Positions 1 to 8,013 of a DNA stretch of 15,626 nt are shown here, in pieces; position 1 is the stretch's first letter, and the number at the start of each line of letters is the position of its first letter. The translations under genes were made by a program, and so were the position numbers. Where the stretch lies: positions 2,498-18,123 of the forward strand of contig DOXE01000495.1 in the NCBI GenBank assembly GCA_003519205.1. Direction: 5' to 3'. Origin of the DNA: Chloroflexota bacterium (lineage in GTDB: Bacteria; Chloroflexota; Anaerolineae; Promineifilales; Promineifilaceae). The notes beneath the pieces were generated by a model. It was not told the DNA's origin. It searched no databases and worked only from the letters and a program-made list of their open reading frames with translations.

Positions 1-726
1 GACCAGATCCGAGAGCTAAACCATCAACTAAACCTGACGGCCGCTGAGGCGCGCTACAAGGTGGCCATTCTGAAAAAATTTGAATCCGCCAATCCCAGCG
101 CCGCCAACGCTTTTCTGAAAACCTTGGAAGAACCGCCCAGCAACGTTGTGCTAATCCTTACCGCTGCCGACTCTGATACTCTCTTACCCACCATCACTTC
201 CCGTTGCCGGGTGATTGATCTGCGGCCGGTAAAGCATTCTCTTGTAGAAGGAGAACTGAAGGAACGTTGGGGGGTCGAACCGGAACAGGCCCGATTGTTG
301 GCTCGTTTATCGGATGGCCGTTTAGGTTGGGCGGTGGAGACGGCTCAAAATATGGTTGTCCTCGACGTTCGAGATGAGCAATTGAGTAGATTATACAATG
401 CATTGGCTGGATCTCGTGTCGATCGATTTATCCTTGCCGACGAACTTTCTGGAAAACCCGAGATTCTGCCAGAGTTGCTCAGAACCTGGCTCAGTTGGTG
501 GCGAGATTGTACATTACTTGGCGTGGGCAATCGCGAAAATGGCACACTAACCAACTACGATCAAAAGTCACAGATGCTTGAATTACTCAAGCTAAGGCCT
601 GTTGCAGAAGTCGTGACCAGCCTACGCCAAACGGAGCTTGCTATATGGCAATTGGAACATAATGCCAATTCCCGGCTTGTAATGGAAAACCTACTCCTAA
701 AATATCCCAATCGTTTATCGGGATAA
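1..726 (+). CDS. holB: DNA polymerase III subunit delta' (HolB), 3' part, truncated by the window edge
   Basis: This is the clamp-loader delta-prime subunit, which works with tau/gamma and delta to load the sliding clamp during replication. The reading frame is open from base 1, so the true start lies outside the window; 241 residues are visible and end in TAA. The visible part begins in the AAA+ core. It carries the stretch NPSAANAFLKTLEEPP (about residues 31-46 of the fragment), typical of delta-prime and gamma/tau proteins, followed by the sensor-1 SRC motif in TITSRCRV. A helical collar-like C-terminal region of about 150 residues follows. The P-loop and zinc-finger regions would lie upstream and cannot be judged. 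The GTG at base 61 is an internal codon, not a start, because homology-like sequence continues upstream of it. The gene converges on the next gene with only 13 bases between stop codons and no visible terminator hairpin. A gamma/tau subunit is less likely because the C-terminal part ends soon after the collar. Confidence 0.9.
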   Translation, partial: DQIRELNHQLNLTAAEARYKVAILKKFESANPSAANAFLKTLEEPPSNVVLILTAADSDTLLPTITSRCRVIDLRPVKHSLVEGELKERWGVEPEQARLLARLSDGRLGWAVETAQNMVVLDVRDEQLSRLYNALAGSRVDRFILADELSGKPEILPELLRTWLSWWRDCTLLGVGNRENGTLTNYDQKSQMLELLKLRPVAEVVTSLRQTELAIWQLEHNANSRLVMENLLLKYPNRLSG

Positions 727-739
727 AGAATCGTTGCTC

Positions 740-1372
740 TTAGTTGGCCCCCAGAAGTGCAATTTGCCGCATAATATCGCCGATCAGATCTTCCATTTCA
801 CTCTCATTGATCGGCAATTGTTCTTGGAGAATGTCTATTCGACCATCTCTACAAAATACCGATAAGGGCACAACGTATTCGGGCTCATCTTCTTTTACTG
901 AATAATTCCGTTCAACTCGGACACCCTTATCCTTGAGAGTGGCAAATATCCTATCGACATATGTTCCCCCCTCGATCAACAAATCGTTAATTTCTCTGGC
1001 CTCTACAAATCGATCCCAAGTTGTGTGCATAAACGTGATTCGTCGCCAACGAAGGCTGACGATGGGGTGGTCTAGCATCTGCAACGGTCCAAGTGATATC
1101 TTATAATAAAGGTCGCCGGCCCTTGGATGGGTAGGTTGTTCGGGAAAGAGATCGCTGCGCCGCAAGAGTTCGTATCCTCGTTGTTCGGCATAGTAGTGGA
1201 TGGCCCATTTCCGATCGCCAAAGTCCCGGCCAAAATAAAAGGCATAATACTCGGCGTGGATACCCTTTGGAGCATATTGCTGTGGGATACGGTACCAGCC
1301 TTCCTGGATTAGGATTTTAAAATCATTGGTTGTGGGCAGGTAGGCTACTAACACCCTATCTTCAGGATACAT
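740..1372 (-). CDS. Uncharacterised 210-aa protein, possibly a degenerate nuclease-like fold
   Basis: I cannot assign a function. The ATG at 1372 is preceded by a good ribosome site (GAGGGGGTG, about 7 bases away), which supports the start. The protein is soluble, with no signal peptide or membrane segment. Residues 1-130 are rich in aromatic and basic residues, with stretches such as EGWYRIP (24-30), AFYFGRDFGDRKWAI (44-58), GPLQML (95-100) and RRITFMHTTWDRF (110-122). I associate this pattern with a hypothetical family seen in Chloroflexi-type genomes, sometimes joined to a small endonuclease domain. Residues about 138-185 (helix, then VRVERNYSV, then VVPLSVFCRDGRIDI) look like the core strands of a PD-(D/E)XK or DUF559-like nuclease, but the expected acidic residue before the hydrophobic strand is a proline here. 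The family link is from memory and the nuclease idea is inference. The gene is divergent from mutM and convergent with holB, so it has its own promoter. Confidence 0.75.
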   Translation of the reverse strand: MYPEDRVLVAYLPTTNDFKILIQEGWYRIPQQYAPKGIHAEYYAFYFGRDFGDRKWAIHYYAEQRGYELLRRSDLFPEQPTHPRAGDLYYKISLGPLQMLDHPIVSLRWRRITFMHTTWDRFVEAREINDLLIEGGTYVDRIFATLKDKGVRVERNYSVKEDEPEYVVPLSVFCRDGRIDILQEQLPINESEMEDLIGDIMRQIALLGAN

Positions 1373-1464
1373 TTACTTTCACCCCCTCATTTTCTAACAA
1401 AGTGATATTTTAGGATGATTTTTCGATATGGCCACAATCGTGTCGTTTCGCTGGAGAATGGAGG

Positions 1465-1470
1465 TATAAT
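1465..1470 (+). promoter_or_regulatory. Candidate -10 box for mutM
   Basis: A perfect TATAAT lies 35 bases before the mutM ATG, in the 133-base divergent gap between mutM and the leftward hypothetical gene. No good TTGACA-like hexamer sits 16-18 bases upstream, so the -35 part is weak. The predicted leader would be roughly 29 bases and has no clear Shine-Dalgarno sequence before the ATG. Confidence 0.45.
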
Positions 1471-1505
1471 CTCAAGCTGTTAAATATCATAACCACGACC
1501 TTCAT

Positions 1506-2321
1506 ATGCCTGAACTGCCAGAAGTAGAGACAATTACACGTAGCCTTAGGCCATCGTTAATAGGCAGAACCATTGTCGACGTTCACAACGATTGGCCGAG
1601 ACATATCGCCCAACCTGATTTTCCCGAGTTTCGCCAGCGAATCATCAGCCTCAATTTTAAATCCATCACTCGTCGCGGAAAGTACATCGTCTTTCATCTT
1701 AGTGGTGACGAGACATTAATTATCCATCTCAAGATGTCCGGGCAATTATCGATTGCTAAGGCGGGAGAAACCGCCGATAAACACGTCCACACTGTCTTTG
1801 GCCTTTCTGATGGCCACGAACTCTGGTTTCAGGATACTCGCAAGTTTGGCCGGGTCTATTTGGTAACGGATCCTGATGATGTTCTTGGCTCACTCGGTCC
1901 GGAGCCTTTATCAGACGCCTTCACATCTGAATGGCTTTTCGAGCAATTGATAAGCCGGAACCGGGTTCTAAAGCCGTTACTTCTCGACCAATCGTTTATC
2001 GCCGGTATCGGCAATATCTACGCCGACGAAGCCCTATTTCATGCTCGATTGCATCCCCAGAGACGCTCCAACTCTCTATCACTACCGGAAGTACATGTGC
2101 TTCATACAGCGATACGCCAGGTACTGGAGATGGGTATCGATCGTGGGGGGGCAAGCATTGATGCTGCTTATCGGAAGCCAGATGGTACAATGGGACAGAT
2201 GCAAAATTCCTTCTTGGTGTATGGCAGGGCGGGCGAACGGTGTACCCGTTGCGAAGGCATTGTGCACAAAATGCAACTGGGTGGTCGTGGAACCCATTTC
2301 TGCTTTGGATGCCAGATATAA
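1506..2321 (+). CDS. mutM: Formamidopyrimidine-DNA glycosylase / AP lyase (Fpg, MutM)
   Basis: This base-excision repair enzyme removes 8-oxoguanine and ring-opened purines and cleaves the abasic site by beta,delta-elimination. The 271 residues match the usual family length of about 270. The N-terminus is MPELPEVET, with the catalytic Pro2 that must be exposed after Met removal and the Glu3 and Glu6 of the active site; this fixes the start. Lys59 in RRGKY corresponds to the catalytic beta-hairpin lysine. The HLKMSGQL motif (74-81) supplies the DNA-intercalating Met. The helix-two-turn-helix region is around GIGNIYADEALF. The C-terminal zinc finger has Cys246, Cys249, Cys266 and Cys269, with the DNA-binding Arg261 in GGRGTHFC. 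All diagnostic residues are present, so activity is expected and Nei-type specificity is unlikely. No strong ribosome site precedes the ATG. The next gene follows after 42 bases on the same strand. Confidence 0.97.
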   Translation: MPELPEVETITRSLRPSLIGRTIVDVHNDWPRHIAQPDFPEFRQRIISLNFKSITRRGKYIVFHLSGDETLIIHLKMSGQLSIAKAGETADKHVHTVFGLSDGHELWFQDTRKFGRVYLVTDPDDVLGSLGPEPLSDAFTSEWLFEQLISRNRVLKPLLLDQSFIAGIGNIYADEALFHARLHPQRRSNSLSLPEVHVLHTAIRQVLEMGIDRGGASIDAAYRKPDGTMGQMQNSFLVYGRAGERCTRCEGIVHKMQLGGRGTHFCFGCQI

Positions 2322-2322
2322 T
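2317..2322 (+). promoter_or_regulatory. Candidate -10 box overlapping the mutM stop codon
   Basis: A perfect TATAAT spans the mutM TAA stop and lies about 41 bases upstream of the next ATG. I see no good -35 hexamer and no extended -10 TG, so this may be chance in AT-rich sequence. If real, it would let the downstream small gene be transcribed independently of mutM. Confidence 0.3.
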
Positions 2323-2363
2323 AGAATAGTAGTTGTAAATGGGGTAAATTGAGGGGTTAGAAA

Positions 2364-2954
2364 ATGGAAGCTGAAGTAGAAGTTATGAACGTCGTGCGGG
2401 TTCCGCCGCTTGGCAAATTGTTGGTCAAAGTCGGCAATGGACGGTATCAGCATATCTCTGAAGTAAATGATGCCGAGGTCAGGCAGCGGTTGATGGCTGC
2501 GATAGGCGAATTAGTTGTTTTTGCCGACGGCTACGAGGCCCTGGAATCGGCCGGTCTGGCTCCACCACTATCAACCGAGGTTCCCAGCGTCGACCAACCC
2601 GTGAGCCCATCGCTTGAACAACGTCAAGCGGAATTTCTCGAATCGCTACAACGAGAACGGGACATGTTATACGCTACCAATGCCGAGAGTTTGGACAGCG
2701 AGCATCCTGTGGGTACAGAAAGAACAGGCTTTACCGGTCCTCTCAGTCTTGTCGGCCAGGTAAACCCCATCTTAAAGAAACACGTTGCGGCCGATGATAA
2801 ACTTCAGGGTCGCAATATCAAATTGCATGTAGACCCGGCTGGTGGTCTGTTAATCGAAGTTGATGGAACATACTATAAGCGTCCCGATGAGATAGAAGAT
2901 CCTGATGTCAGGCGAGTCATCAGAGCGGCTCTTAAGGAATGGGATAGAATCTGA
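2364..2954 (+). CDS. Uncharacterised 196-aa protein with two copies of a short domain
   Basis: I do not recognise a named family. The ATG at 2364 is preceded by GAGGGG with about 7 bases of spacing, supporting the start, and the frame ends in TGA. There is no signal peptide or membrane segment, so the protein is probably cytoplasmic. Residues 15-47 and 158-190 align without gaps at an offset of 143 residues, with 12 identities over 33 positions (G17/G160, L19-L20/L162-L163, Y28/Y171, E33/E176, D36/D179, V39-R40/V182-R183 among them). Each copy reads as a short beta-hairpin, then a Y-x4-E-[VI]-x-D segment, then a VR-containing helix. The copies are joined by an acidic, low-complexity linker (about 55-150) that includes a charged helix near 85-102. 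The domain could be a small ligand- or protein-binding module, but that is a guess. The gene follows mutM on the same strand and converges on secA with 34 bases between stops. Confidence 0.85.
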   Translation: MEAEVEVMNVVRVPPLGKLLVKVGNGRYQHISEVNDAEVRQRLMAAIGELVVFADGYEALESAGLAPPLSTEVPSVDQPVSPSLEQRQAEFLESLQRERDMLYATNAESLDSEHPVGTERTGFTGPLSLVGQVNPILKKHVAADDKLQGRNIKLHVDPAGGLLIEVDGTYYKRPDEIEDPDVRRVIRAALKEWDRI

Positions 2955-2988
2955 GGCATCTCAAATACTGATTCTTCCTCTCGACGAT

Positions 2989-5900
2989 CTAGCCAGCTTT
3001 CGCCCGTCTCTTTTGTTTACCCCTGGTACTCTTTACCTGATCAGTTCGCATATGGCAGTGTTTATACTTTTTACCACTGCCACATGGACATGGATCATTT
3101 CGCCCAACCTTAGGTGTGTCACGCCGGAGCTCAACTCCCTTCCCTTTTTCTTTCTTGACAACCTGGTAGCCGGCCTGGTTTAGCTGTTCACGGTAGGCTG
3201 AAGTTGCTTGTTGTTGCTGGATATAGGCTTGATGGCTGGCCATATGTCGGAAGTATCCTTCAGCAACCGCAAGTTCAACATTGCCACGCATATCGGCGAA
3301 CATCTGATATGATCGGCGCTTATATTCGACTTTTGGATCTCGCTGGGCGATGGCTTCTAATCCTATTTCTCGCCGCAGATCATCCATGGCAATCAGGTAA
3401 TCCCGCCACTCCCGATCAATAGCCTCTAGCAATAAGAGTTGTTGAAAATTCTGGTACTCTTCTTCTCCAATCTGTTCGGCCCAGCGCTGACGTAACTGCT
3501 CGATGTAACCGGATAACGCGTCCGCCATCTGTTCCGCATCCAAGGCCGACAGGCTATCGATCAGCAGATCGCGCAATGCTTCGTCTACTTTCCCGCGGAA
3601 AGCTTCTTGTTGCCTGATCAAAGCCTGTTTCGATAACCCTTCTACATTAAACTGGTTGAAAGCCGCATCGATACGAGCCGAGGCGCGACCCCAAATCTCT
3701 TCATATTCACCTTCGCTTATATGCTCTGATAGAAAATCGTCATATACCGTCTTTACCTGCCCTAAGAAATCTCGATGTATATTTTCGCGAGCTTGGAGTT
3801 GGCCAGAACGGCGGCCGCTAAGGGCACTGCCGAGGTTAGGTACCGGGGGTAAAAGGGGAATAAACCGGCCGGCGGCCTGAAGGAACTGGTAGAGATTGTA
3901 ACCATTTTCAAGGTTTTCATAGGCCAGGGATATGAGCTCGTCGGTCAATTCATCCGCCGAGGCATCGGCTAGATCGACCCGGTCCAATTCACTTACCCCA
4001 GGCAAAAGACCACGCATGCGAATCAAAACGCCATTAACATTGATGGAATCCGTCGCATCCGTACTATACACGGCGATTGAGCGATCGATCTCACCTTTAA
4101 CATAGCCTATGTAATTTAATAAGTAGTTTTCGACAAGTTCGTCGACTGACGCTTCGAAAGCCTTGGCGATCCGGGTGTCGAGATCTATCTCTTCACCCAT
4201 TAAGGTAGCGCGCCGGTTTGTGTAGATCGCTTCGCGCTGCTTGCTCATCACGTCGTCATATTCCACGACGTTTTTCCGAATGTCAAAATTGTACCCTTCA
4301 ATTCGCTCCTGCGAGTTTTCGATGATGCGATCCAATAAACTGCTCTCAATGGGCATGTCATCCGGAATGTTTGTCCTGGACATGAAGCCCTTGAGCCGTT
4401 CACCACCAAAACGACGCATCAGATCGTCTTCGAGTGATAAGAAAAACCGTGACGAGCCAGGATCACCTTGCCGGGCTGCACGACCTCGAAGCTGGTTGTC
4501 GATTCGCCTCGACTCGTGTCTTTCCGAACCAACGACGTGAAGCCCACCTAGCTGCCATACTTCTGCTCGTTCTTCTTCTGTTTGTTGCTTAATACTCTCA
4601 ATCCGGTCGATTAGATCAAGGGTCAAGCCTGGCATCGAACTAGCGATTTCTTCCGCCTCTGCACGTTTGCCTTCGATTATGGCCCGTATGAGAGCTGCGC
4701 GGGCGTTATACAGCTTGTCAAAAAGCGTTTCAGCTAAAAATTGGGAGGCCTTTCCAGGATCATTTTGAGCAACCTGATATCGACTATGCAGATTCCATAG
4801 ACGAATTACATCATCTACAAGGGCTACATCTTTATCAATCTCTTCCAGAAATGCCCGCGCTTCTGACATCCGGCCGCTTCTCACATAACGTAGAACCTGG
4901 CTAATGTCATTGTAATCGATGTCGTAAGGTTCCTGTAACGATCGGGCTAGATAACCAATAACCTGAATTTGCTCGATCTCGGCTTGAGCTTTATCGAAGT
5001 CAATTTTCATTTCGATGAGAGCGTCAACGAGATCATCACTAAGTTTGGGATGTTTTTCAGCGTACTCCCGAGCTCGTTCTTCATCTTCGGATAACAACCG
5101 GATAGCTAGTTGGGTCAAATCTTTCCGATCGAAGAGTTCTTGCTCCAGTGCCTCGGCCGCCAGGCCTTCAGGATTTCCTCCCAACAAGATATCTGTTCCC
5201 CGTCCAGCCATATTCGTCGATATCGTTACTGCTTTTTTTCGACCGGCCTGGGCAACGACTAACGCCTCAGATTGATGCATCTTGGCATTCAGTACTGCAT
5301 GGGGGATTTTCTTCCTCTCAAGAGTACGATGAATGATCTCGGAGTGTTCCACGGACGTCGTGCCGACGAGGACCGGGCGCCCAGTCTTTCTCACTCGCGA
5401 GATTTCGGAGAGAATCGCTTCATCCTTCGCCTCAACCGTCCCATATACCTGGTCTGGAAAATCAACACGTTTGGCGAACACCATCTCATCAAGGGAATCT
5501 GGCCTGGCATAATAAATCTCGTTGGTGTTCTCGACCTTGCGCGATTGCTCAACCAAGCCCATCGATCCCGTCTCGACTATATAATCGACGTTTGTTGGCA
5601 GTGGTGTTACATCCAACTCATAGATCTCGTGAAATTCTTCGGCGTCCGTCAGCGCCGTACCAGTCATACCTGCCAACTTGTTATAGAGCCGGAAGTAATT
5701 TTGGATGGTTATCGTCGCCACAGTGACATTTTCACGTTGGACCTGAACGCTTTCCTTGGCTTCAATGGCTTCATGTAAACCATCCGAATACCGCCGACCA
5801 GGCATAAGACGGCCTGTAAAATCATCGACGATAATCACTTGACCATTTTGTACAACGTACTGCTTGTCCCGCTTAAACAAATATTGCGCTTTAAGGGCAT

Positions 5901-6900
5901 TATCTACGAAATAAGTCAGGTGGAAGAATCTAGGGTCATAAAGACTATCGCCGACGTCCGGATCAATCTCGGGAATGCGCTTCTCAATCTCGGCAATGCC
6001 AGGATCGGTTAAACTTATACTCCGGCTTTTTTCGTCAAGAGCATAATGGCCATTGGGTTCCTCGTCTTCTTCGGCCGTATTCTCTCGTAAGCCACGAACA
6101 TATTGGGCAAATCGCACATAATCATGGCTAACTTGACCTGAAGGCCCTGAGATGATCAGGGGTGTCCGGGCCTCGTCGATCAACACATTATCCACTTCGT
6201 CGATAATGGCATAATTCAGATCCCGTTGGACTAACTGGTCTTTGCTTCGAACCATGTTGTCCCGAAGATAGTCGAACCCAAACTCACTGCTGATGCCATA
6301 AGTGATATCAGCCCGGTATGCTTCAACCCGAGTGCAAGGTCTCCAGTGAACCAATCGTTCATCCTCCAACTCGGTCCCTGGGTTCACGTAGTCGGGATCG
6401 TAAAGGGCGGAAAATTGAAGCGGCCCGATACAACCGACTGTTAAACCCAGCGCATGGAAGATCTTTCCCATCCATCCACCATCGCGGCGGGCAAGATACT
6501 CATTTACGGTAACCAAATGAACGCCATCACCATTCAAGGCGTTTAAGTAGAGGGGCAAGGTAGCCACTAGGGTTTTACCCTCGCCAGTTCGCATTTCTAC
6601 AACTTCACCCCGGTGCAACAAAACACCACCCATGATTTGAACATCATAATGCCGCAAGCCAGTTGTCCGGCGGGAAGCTTCACGAACGAGAGCGAAAGCC
6701 TCAATCATGATATCTTCGAGGGTGACTTCCCCTTTATCCAAATGCTCCTTAAATTCGGCCGTTTTCTGCCGCATCATTTCATCTGAATAACCTTCGAACT
6801 CGGGTTCAAGGTCGTTGACTCCATCGACGATGGGATTAAGACTGCTTAGATATTTCTTCGTTGGATCACCAACGATTTTATTGACGAATTTTTTAAACAT
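2989..6900 (-). CDS. secA: Preprotein translocase ATPase SecA, extended form (1303 aa)
   Basis: SecA is the ATPase motor that drives preproteins through SecYEG. The start [18 protein letters not shown] is a typical SecA N-terminus. Visible motifs are GLRHYDVQ (81-88), Walker A in RTGEGKT (104-110), the DEAD-like DEVD (234-237), [12 protein letters not shown] (241-252), the preprotein cross-linking region (about 253-400), AGMTGTA (410-416), [14 protein letters not shown] (562-575) and [16 protein letters not shown] (785-800). The C-terminal zinc motif [13 protein letters not shown] (1271-1283) contacts SecB or lipids in characterised relatives. At 1303 residues it is about 400 longer than the E. 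coli protein. The extra length lies mainly in three places: about 168-197 in NBD1, about 578-780 in NBD2, and about 935-1045 in the scaffold/wing region. The frame is open throughout, so this is not a frameshift. It sits 117 bases downstream of the prs-like gene on the same strand, but has its own candidate promoter. Confidence 0.97.
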   Translation of the reverse strand: MFKKFVNKIVGDPTKKYLSSLNPIVDGVNDLEPEFEGYSDEMMRQKTAEFKEHLDKGEVTLEDIMIEAFALVREASRRTTGLRHYDVQIMGGVLLHRGEVVEMRTGEGKTLVATLPLYLNALNGDGVHLVTVNEYLARRDGGWMGKIFHALGLTVGCIGPLQFSALYDPDYVNPGTELEDERLVHWRPCTRVEAYRADITYGISSEFGFDYLRDNMVRSKDQLVQRDLNYAIIDEVDNVLIDEARTPLIISGPSGQVSHDYVRFAQYVRGLRENTAEEDEEPNGHYALDEKSRSISLTDPGIAEIEKRIPEIDPDVGDSLYDPRFFHLTYFVDNALKAQYLFKRDKQYVVQNGQVIIVDDFTGRLMPGRRYSDGLHEAIEAKESVQVQRENVTVATITIQNYFRLYNKLAGMTGTALTDAEEFHEIYELDVTPLPTNVDYIVETGSMGLVEQSRKVENTNEIYYARPDSLDEMVFAKRVDFPDQVYGTVEAKDEAILSEISRVRKTGRPVLVGTTSVEHSEIIHRTLERKKIPHAVLNAKMHQSEALVVAQAGRKKAVTISTNMAGRGTDILLGGNPEGLAAEALEQELFDRKDLTQLAIRLLSEDEERAREYAEKHPKLSDDLVDALIEMKIDFDKAQAEIEQIQVIGYLARSLQEPYDIDYNDISQVLRYVRSGRMSEARAFLEEIDKDVALVDDVIRLWNLHSRYQVAQNDPGKASQFLAETLFDKLYNARAALIRAIIEGKRAEAEEIASSMPGLTLDLIDRIESIKQQTEEERAEVWQLGGLHVVGSERHESRRIDNQLRGRAARQGDPGSSRFFLSLEDDLMRRFGGERLKGFMSRTNIPDDMPIESSLLDRIIENSQERIEGYNFDIRKNVVEYDDVMSKQREAIYTNRRATLMGEEIDLDTRIAKAFEASVDELVENYLLNYIGYVKGEIDRSIAVYSTDATDSINVNGVLIRMRGLLPGVSELDRVDLADASADELTDELISLAYENLENGYNLYQFLQAAGRFIPLLPPVPNLGSALSGRRSGQLQARENIHRDFLGQVKTVYDDFLSEHISEGEYEEIWGRASARIDAAFNQFNVEGLSKQALIRQQEAFRGKVDEALRDLLIDSLSALDAEQMADALSGYIEQLRQRWAEQIGEEEYQNFQQLLLLEAIDREWRDYLIAMDDLRREIGLEAIAQRDPKVEYKRRSYQMFADMRGNVELAVAEGYFRHMASHQAYIQQQQATSAYREQLNQAGYQVVKKEKGKGVELRRDTPKVGRNDPCPCGSGKKYKHCHMRTDQVKSTRGKQKRRAKAG

Positions 6901-6908
6901 AGCTTTTT

Positions 6909-6935
6909 ATTATAGCCTGATGAATGAGTTGACAA
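6909..6935 (-). promoter_or_regulatory. Candidate secA promoter directly against the start codon
   Basis: Reading leftward, TTGTCA (6935-6930) and a perfect TATAAT (6914-6909) are separated by 15 bases, a little short of the ideal 17. The -10 box ends only 8 bases before the secA ATG, so initiation at the usual distance would fall at or next to the start codon, and there is no Shine-Dalgarno sequence there. This suggests a leaderless transcript or a second, longer transcript from upstream genes. Confidence 0.5.
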
Positions 6936-6959
6936 GTGTACAATTAGGCAGCACTCATT
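6923..6959. repeat. Inverted repeat AATGAGT / ACTCATT around the secA -35 region
   Basis: Perfect 7-base arms at 6923-6929 and 6953-6959 are separated by 23 bases. The pair brackets the candidate -35 of secA in the 117-base gap downstream of the prs-like gene. It lacks a GC-rich stem and U-tract, so it is not a good terminator; an operator is possible but unproven. A short TGTACA palindrome lies inside the loop. Confidence 0.35.
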
Positions 6960-7017
6960 TATGACATGATTGCTAGCCGTCTAAGGAGTCAAATTCGAGG
7001 CATGATCCCGTGTTCGA

Positions 7018-7977
7018 TCATTCATTGAACAACTCGCCGACGCTCCGCCCTTCGTGTGAGCGAAGAATGACTTCTCCCAAGAGCTCTGCCACGGTGAGTA
7101 TGGTTATATTGGGCAGCATTTTGTCACTGGGAATTGGGATCGTGTCTGTACAGACGATTTCCTTAATTGGTAGATTTCGCAGCCGGTCCACGGCTGGGTC
7201 GGAAAGAACTGCATGGGCAAAGGATAAATAAACATCTCTCGCCCCATGTTCCTTGACGATTTGGACTGCTTCTACGATGGAGCCAGCTGTATCAACCAGG
7301 TCATCAACAATAATCACATCTCGATCTTCAACCGATCCAATTAGACTCACAGCTTCCCGGAGGCCATCATTGCTGACACGTCGTTTTTCTACAAATGCCA
7401 AGGGTACCTTGAGCTCAGCCGCATAATTGCGACCTCGCTTTGCGAATCCCAGATCGGGTGTCACCACCACCGCGTTGTAAAGTTCCTTGCTCCGAAAATA
7501 ATCAACCAAAATATGAAACGTCGTCATGGAGTCACCCGGTATCTTATAGAAACCCTGGATTTGTCCGGCGTGTAAATCGAGCGTCATCCATCGATCCGCC
7601 CCTGCTACCTCAATCATATCGGCCAGCAACCTGGCAGAAATTGGAACCCTAGGCTGATCCTTCTTGTCACTTTGTGAATAGGCCAGGTATGGTGCTACTA
7701 AAGTAATCCGCCCGGCTGAATCCCTCTTAAAACAATCTATGGCGATGAGAGACTCCATGATATTGCGGTGTACTGGCTTTGAATGACTCTGGATCAGGTA
7801 AACATCTTGGCCCCGGACACTCACGTTGAGTCTTATCCATAAATTTTCGTTTGGAAACTCGATGATCTCCCAAGGGCTCAACGACACATCGATATAATCA
7901 CTAATACGTTTGGCTAATCCGGGACATCCCGATCCCGCAAACAATTGAATCTCCCCATACCCAGAAACGTGCGACAT
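7018..7977 (-). CDS. Divergent ribose-phosphate pyrophosphokinase (PRPP synthetase-like)
   Basis: By family, this enzyme transfers pyrophosphate from ATP to ribose 5-phosphate to make PRPP for nucleotide, His and Trp synthesis. The chosen ATG at 7977 has an excellent GGAGGA with 7 bases of spacing; the longer frame to 8010 would need a TTG. The resulting 319 residues fit the family. Conserved parts are SVRGQDVYLIQS (53-64), DLHAGQIQGF (134-143, with the metal/ATP His136), the catalytic-loop EKRR (197-200) and the PRPP-binding VDDLVDTAGS (224-233). Two ATP-pocket motifs are changed: the usual FSDGE is FPNEN (41-45) and the usual YARQDRK is YSQSDKK (100-106). Residues that read the adenine ring in characterised class I enzymes are therefore replaced. 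This may be a second PRPP synthetase with altered nucleotide use or regulation, or a non-catalytic associated protein. The gene follows meaB after 36 bases, probably in one operon. I leave out the symbol prs because orthology to the main enzyme is uncertain. Confidence 0.88.
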   Translation of the reverse strand: MSHVSGYGEIQLFAGSGCPGLAKRISDYIDVSLSPWEIIEFPNENLWIRLNVSVRGQDVYLIQSHSKPVHRNIMESLIAIDCFKRDSAGRITLVAPYLAYSQSDKKDQPRVPISARLLADMIEVAGADRWMTLDLHAGQIQGFYKIPGDSMTTFHILVDYFRSKELYNAVVVTPDLGFAKRGRNYAAELKVPLAFVEKRRVSNDGLREAVSLIGSVEDRDVIIVDDLVDTAGSIVEAVQIVKEHGARDVYLSFAHAVLSDPAVDRLRNLPIKEIVCTDTIPIPSDKMLPNITILTVAELLGEVILRSHEGRSVGELFNE

Positions 7978-7984
7978 TTTTTTA

Positions 7985-7990
7985 TCCTCC
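7985..7990 (-). promoter_or_regulatory. Ribosome binding site that fixes the prs-like start
   Basis: GGAGGA on the minus strand lies 7 bases before the ATG at 7977. It decides in favour of this start over the in-frame TTG at 8010. Confidence 0.85.
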
Positions 7991-8013
7991 CTTACCTTCC
8001 CAGCTAGCAACTT

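Noticed and set aside
2041..2453. Overlapping open frames on both strands across the mutM 3' end
   Set aside because: mutM reads through this region with all zinc-finger and catalytic motifs in place; the others have no plausible protein character.
5272..5778. 168-codon open frame on the + strand inside secA
   Set aside because: It lies wholly antisense to a well-conserved part of SecA, has no ribosome site or recognisable domain, and is a shadow of the codon use on the other strand.
6929..6934. Perfect TTGACA on the + strand upstream of secA
   Set aside because: No matching -10 at 16-18 bases and no + strand gene follows; it is better explained as part of the leftward secA promoter region.
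7978..8010. Upstream TTG extension of the prs-like gene
   Set aside because: The ATG at 7977 has a strong GGAGGA at ideal spacing; the extra 11 residues would span that ribosome site and add nothing family-like.
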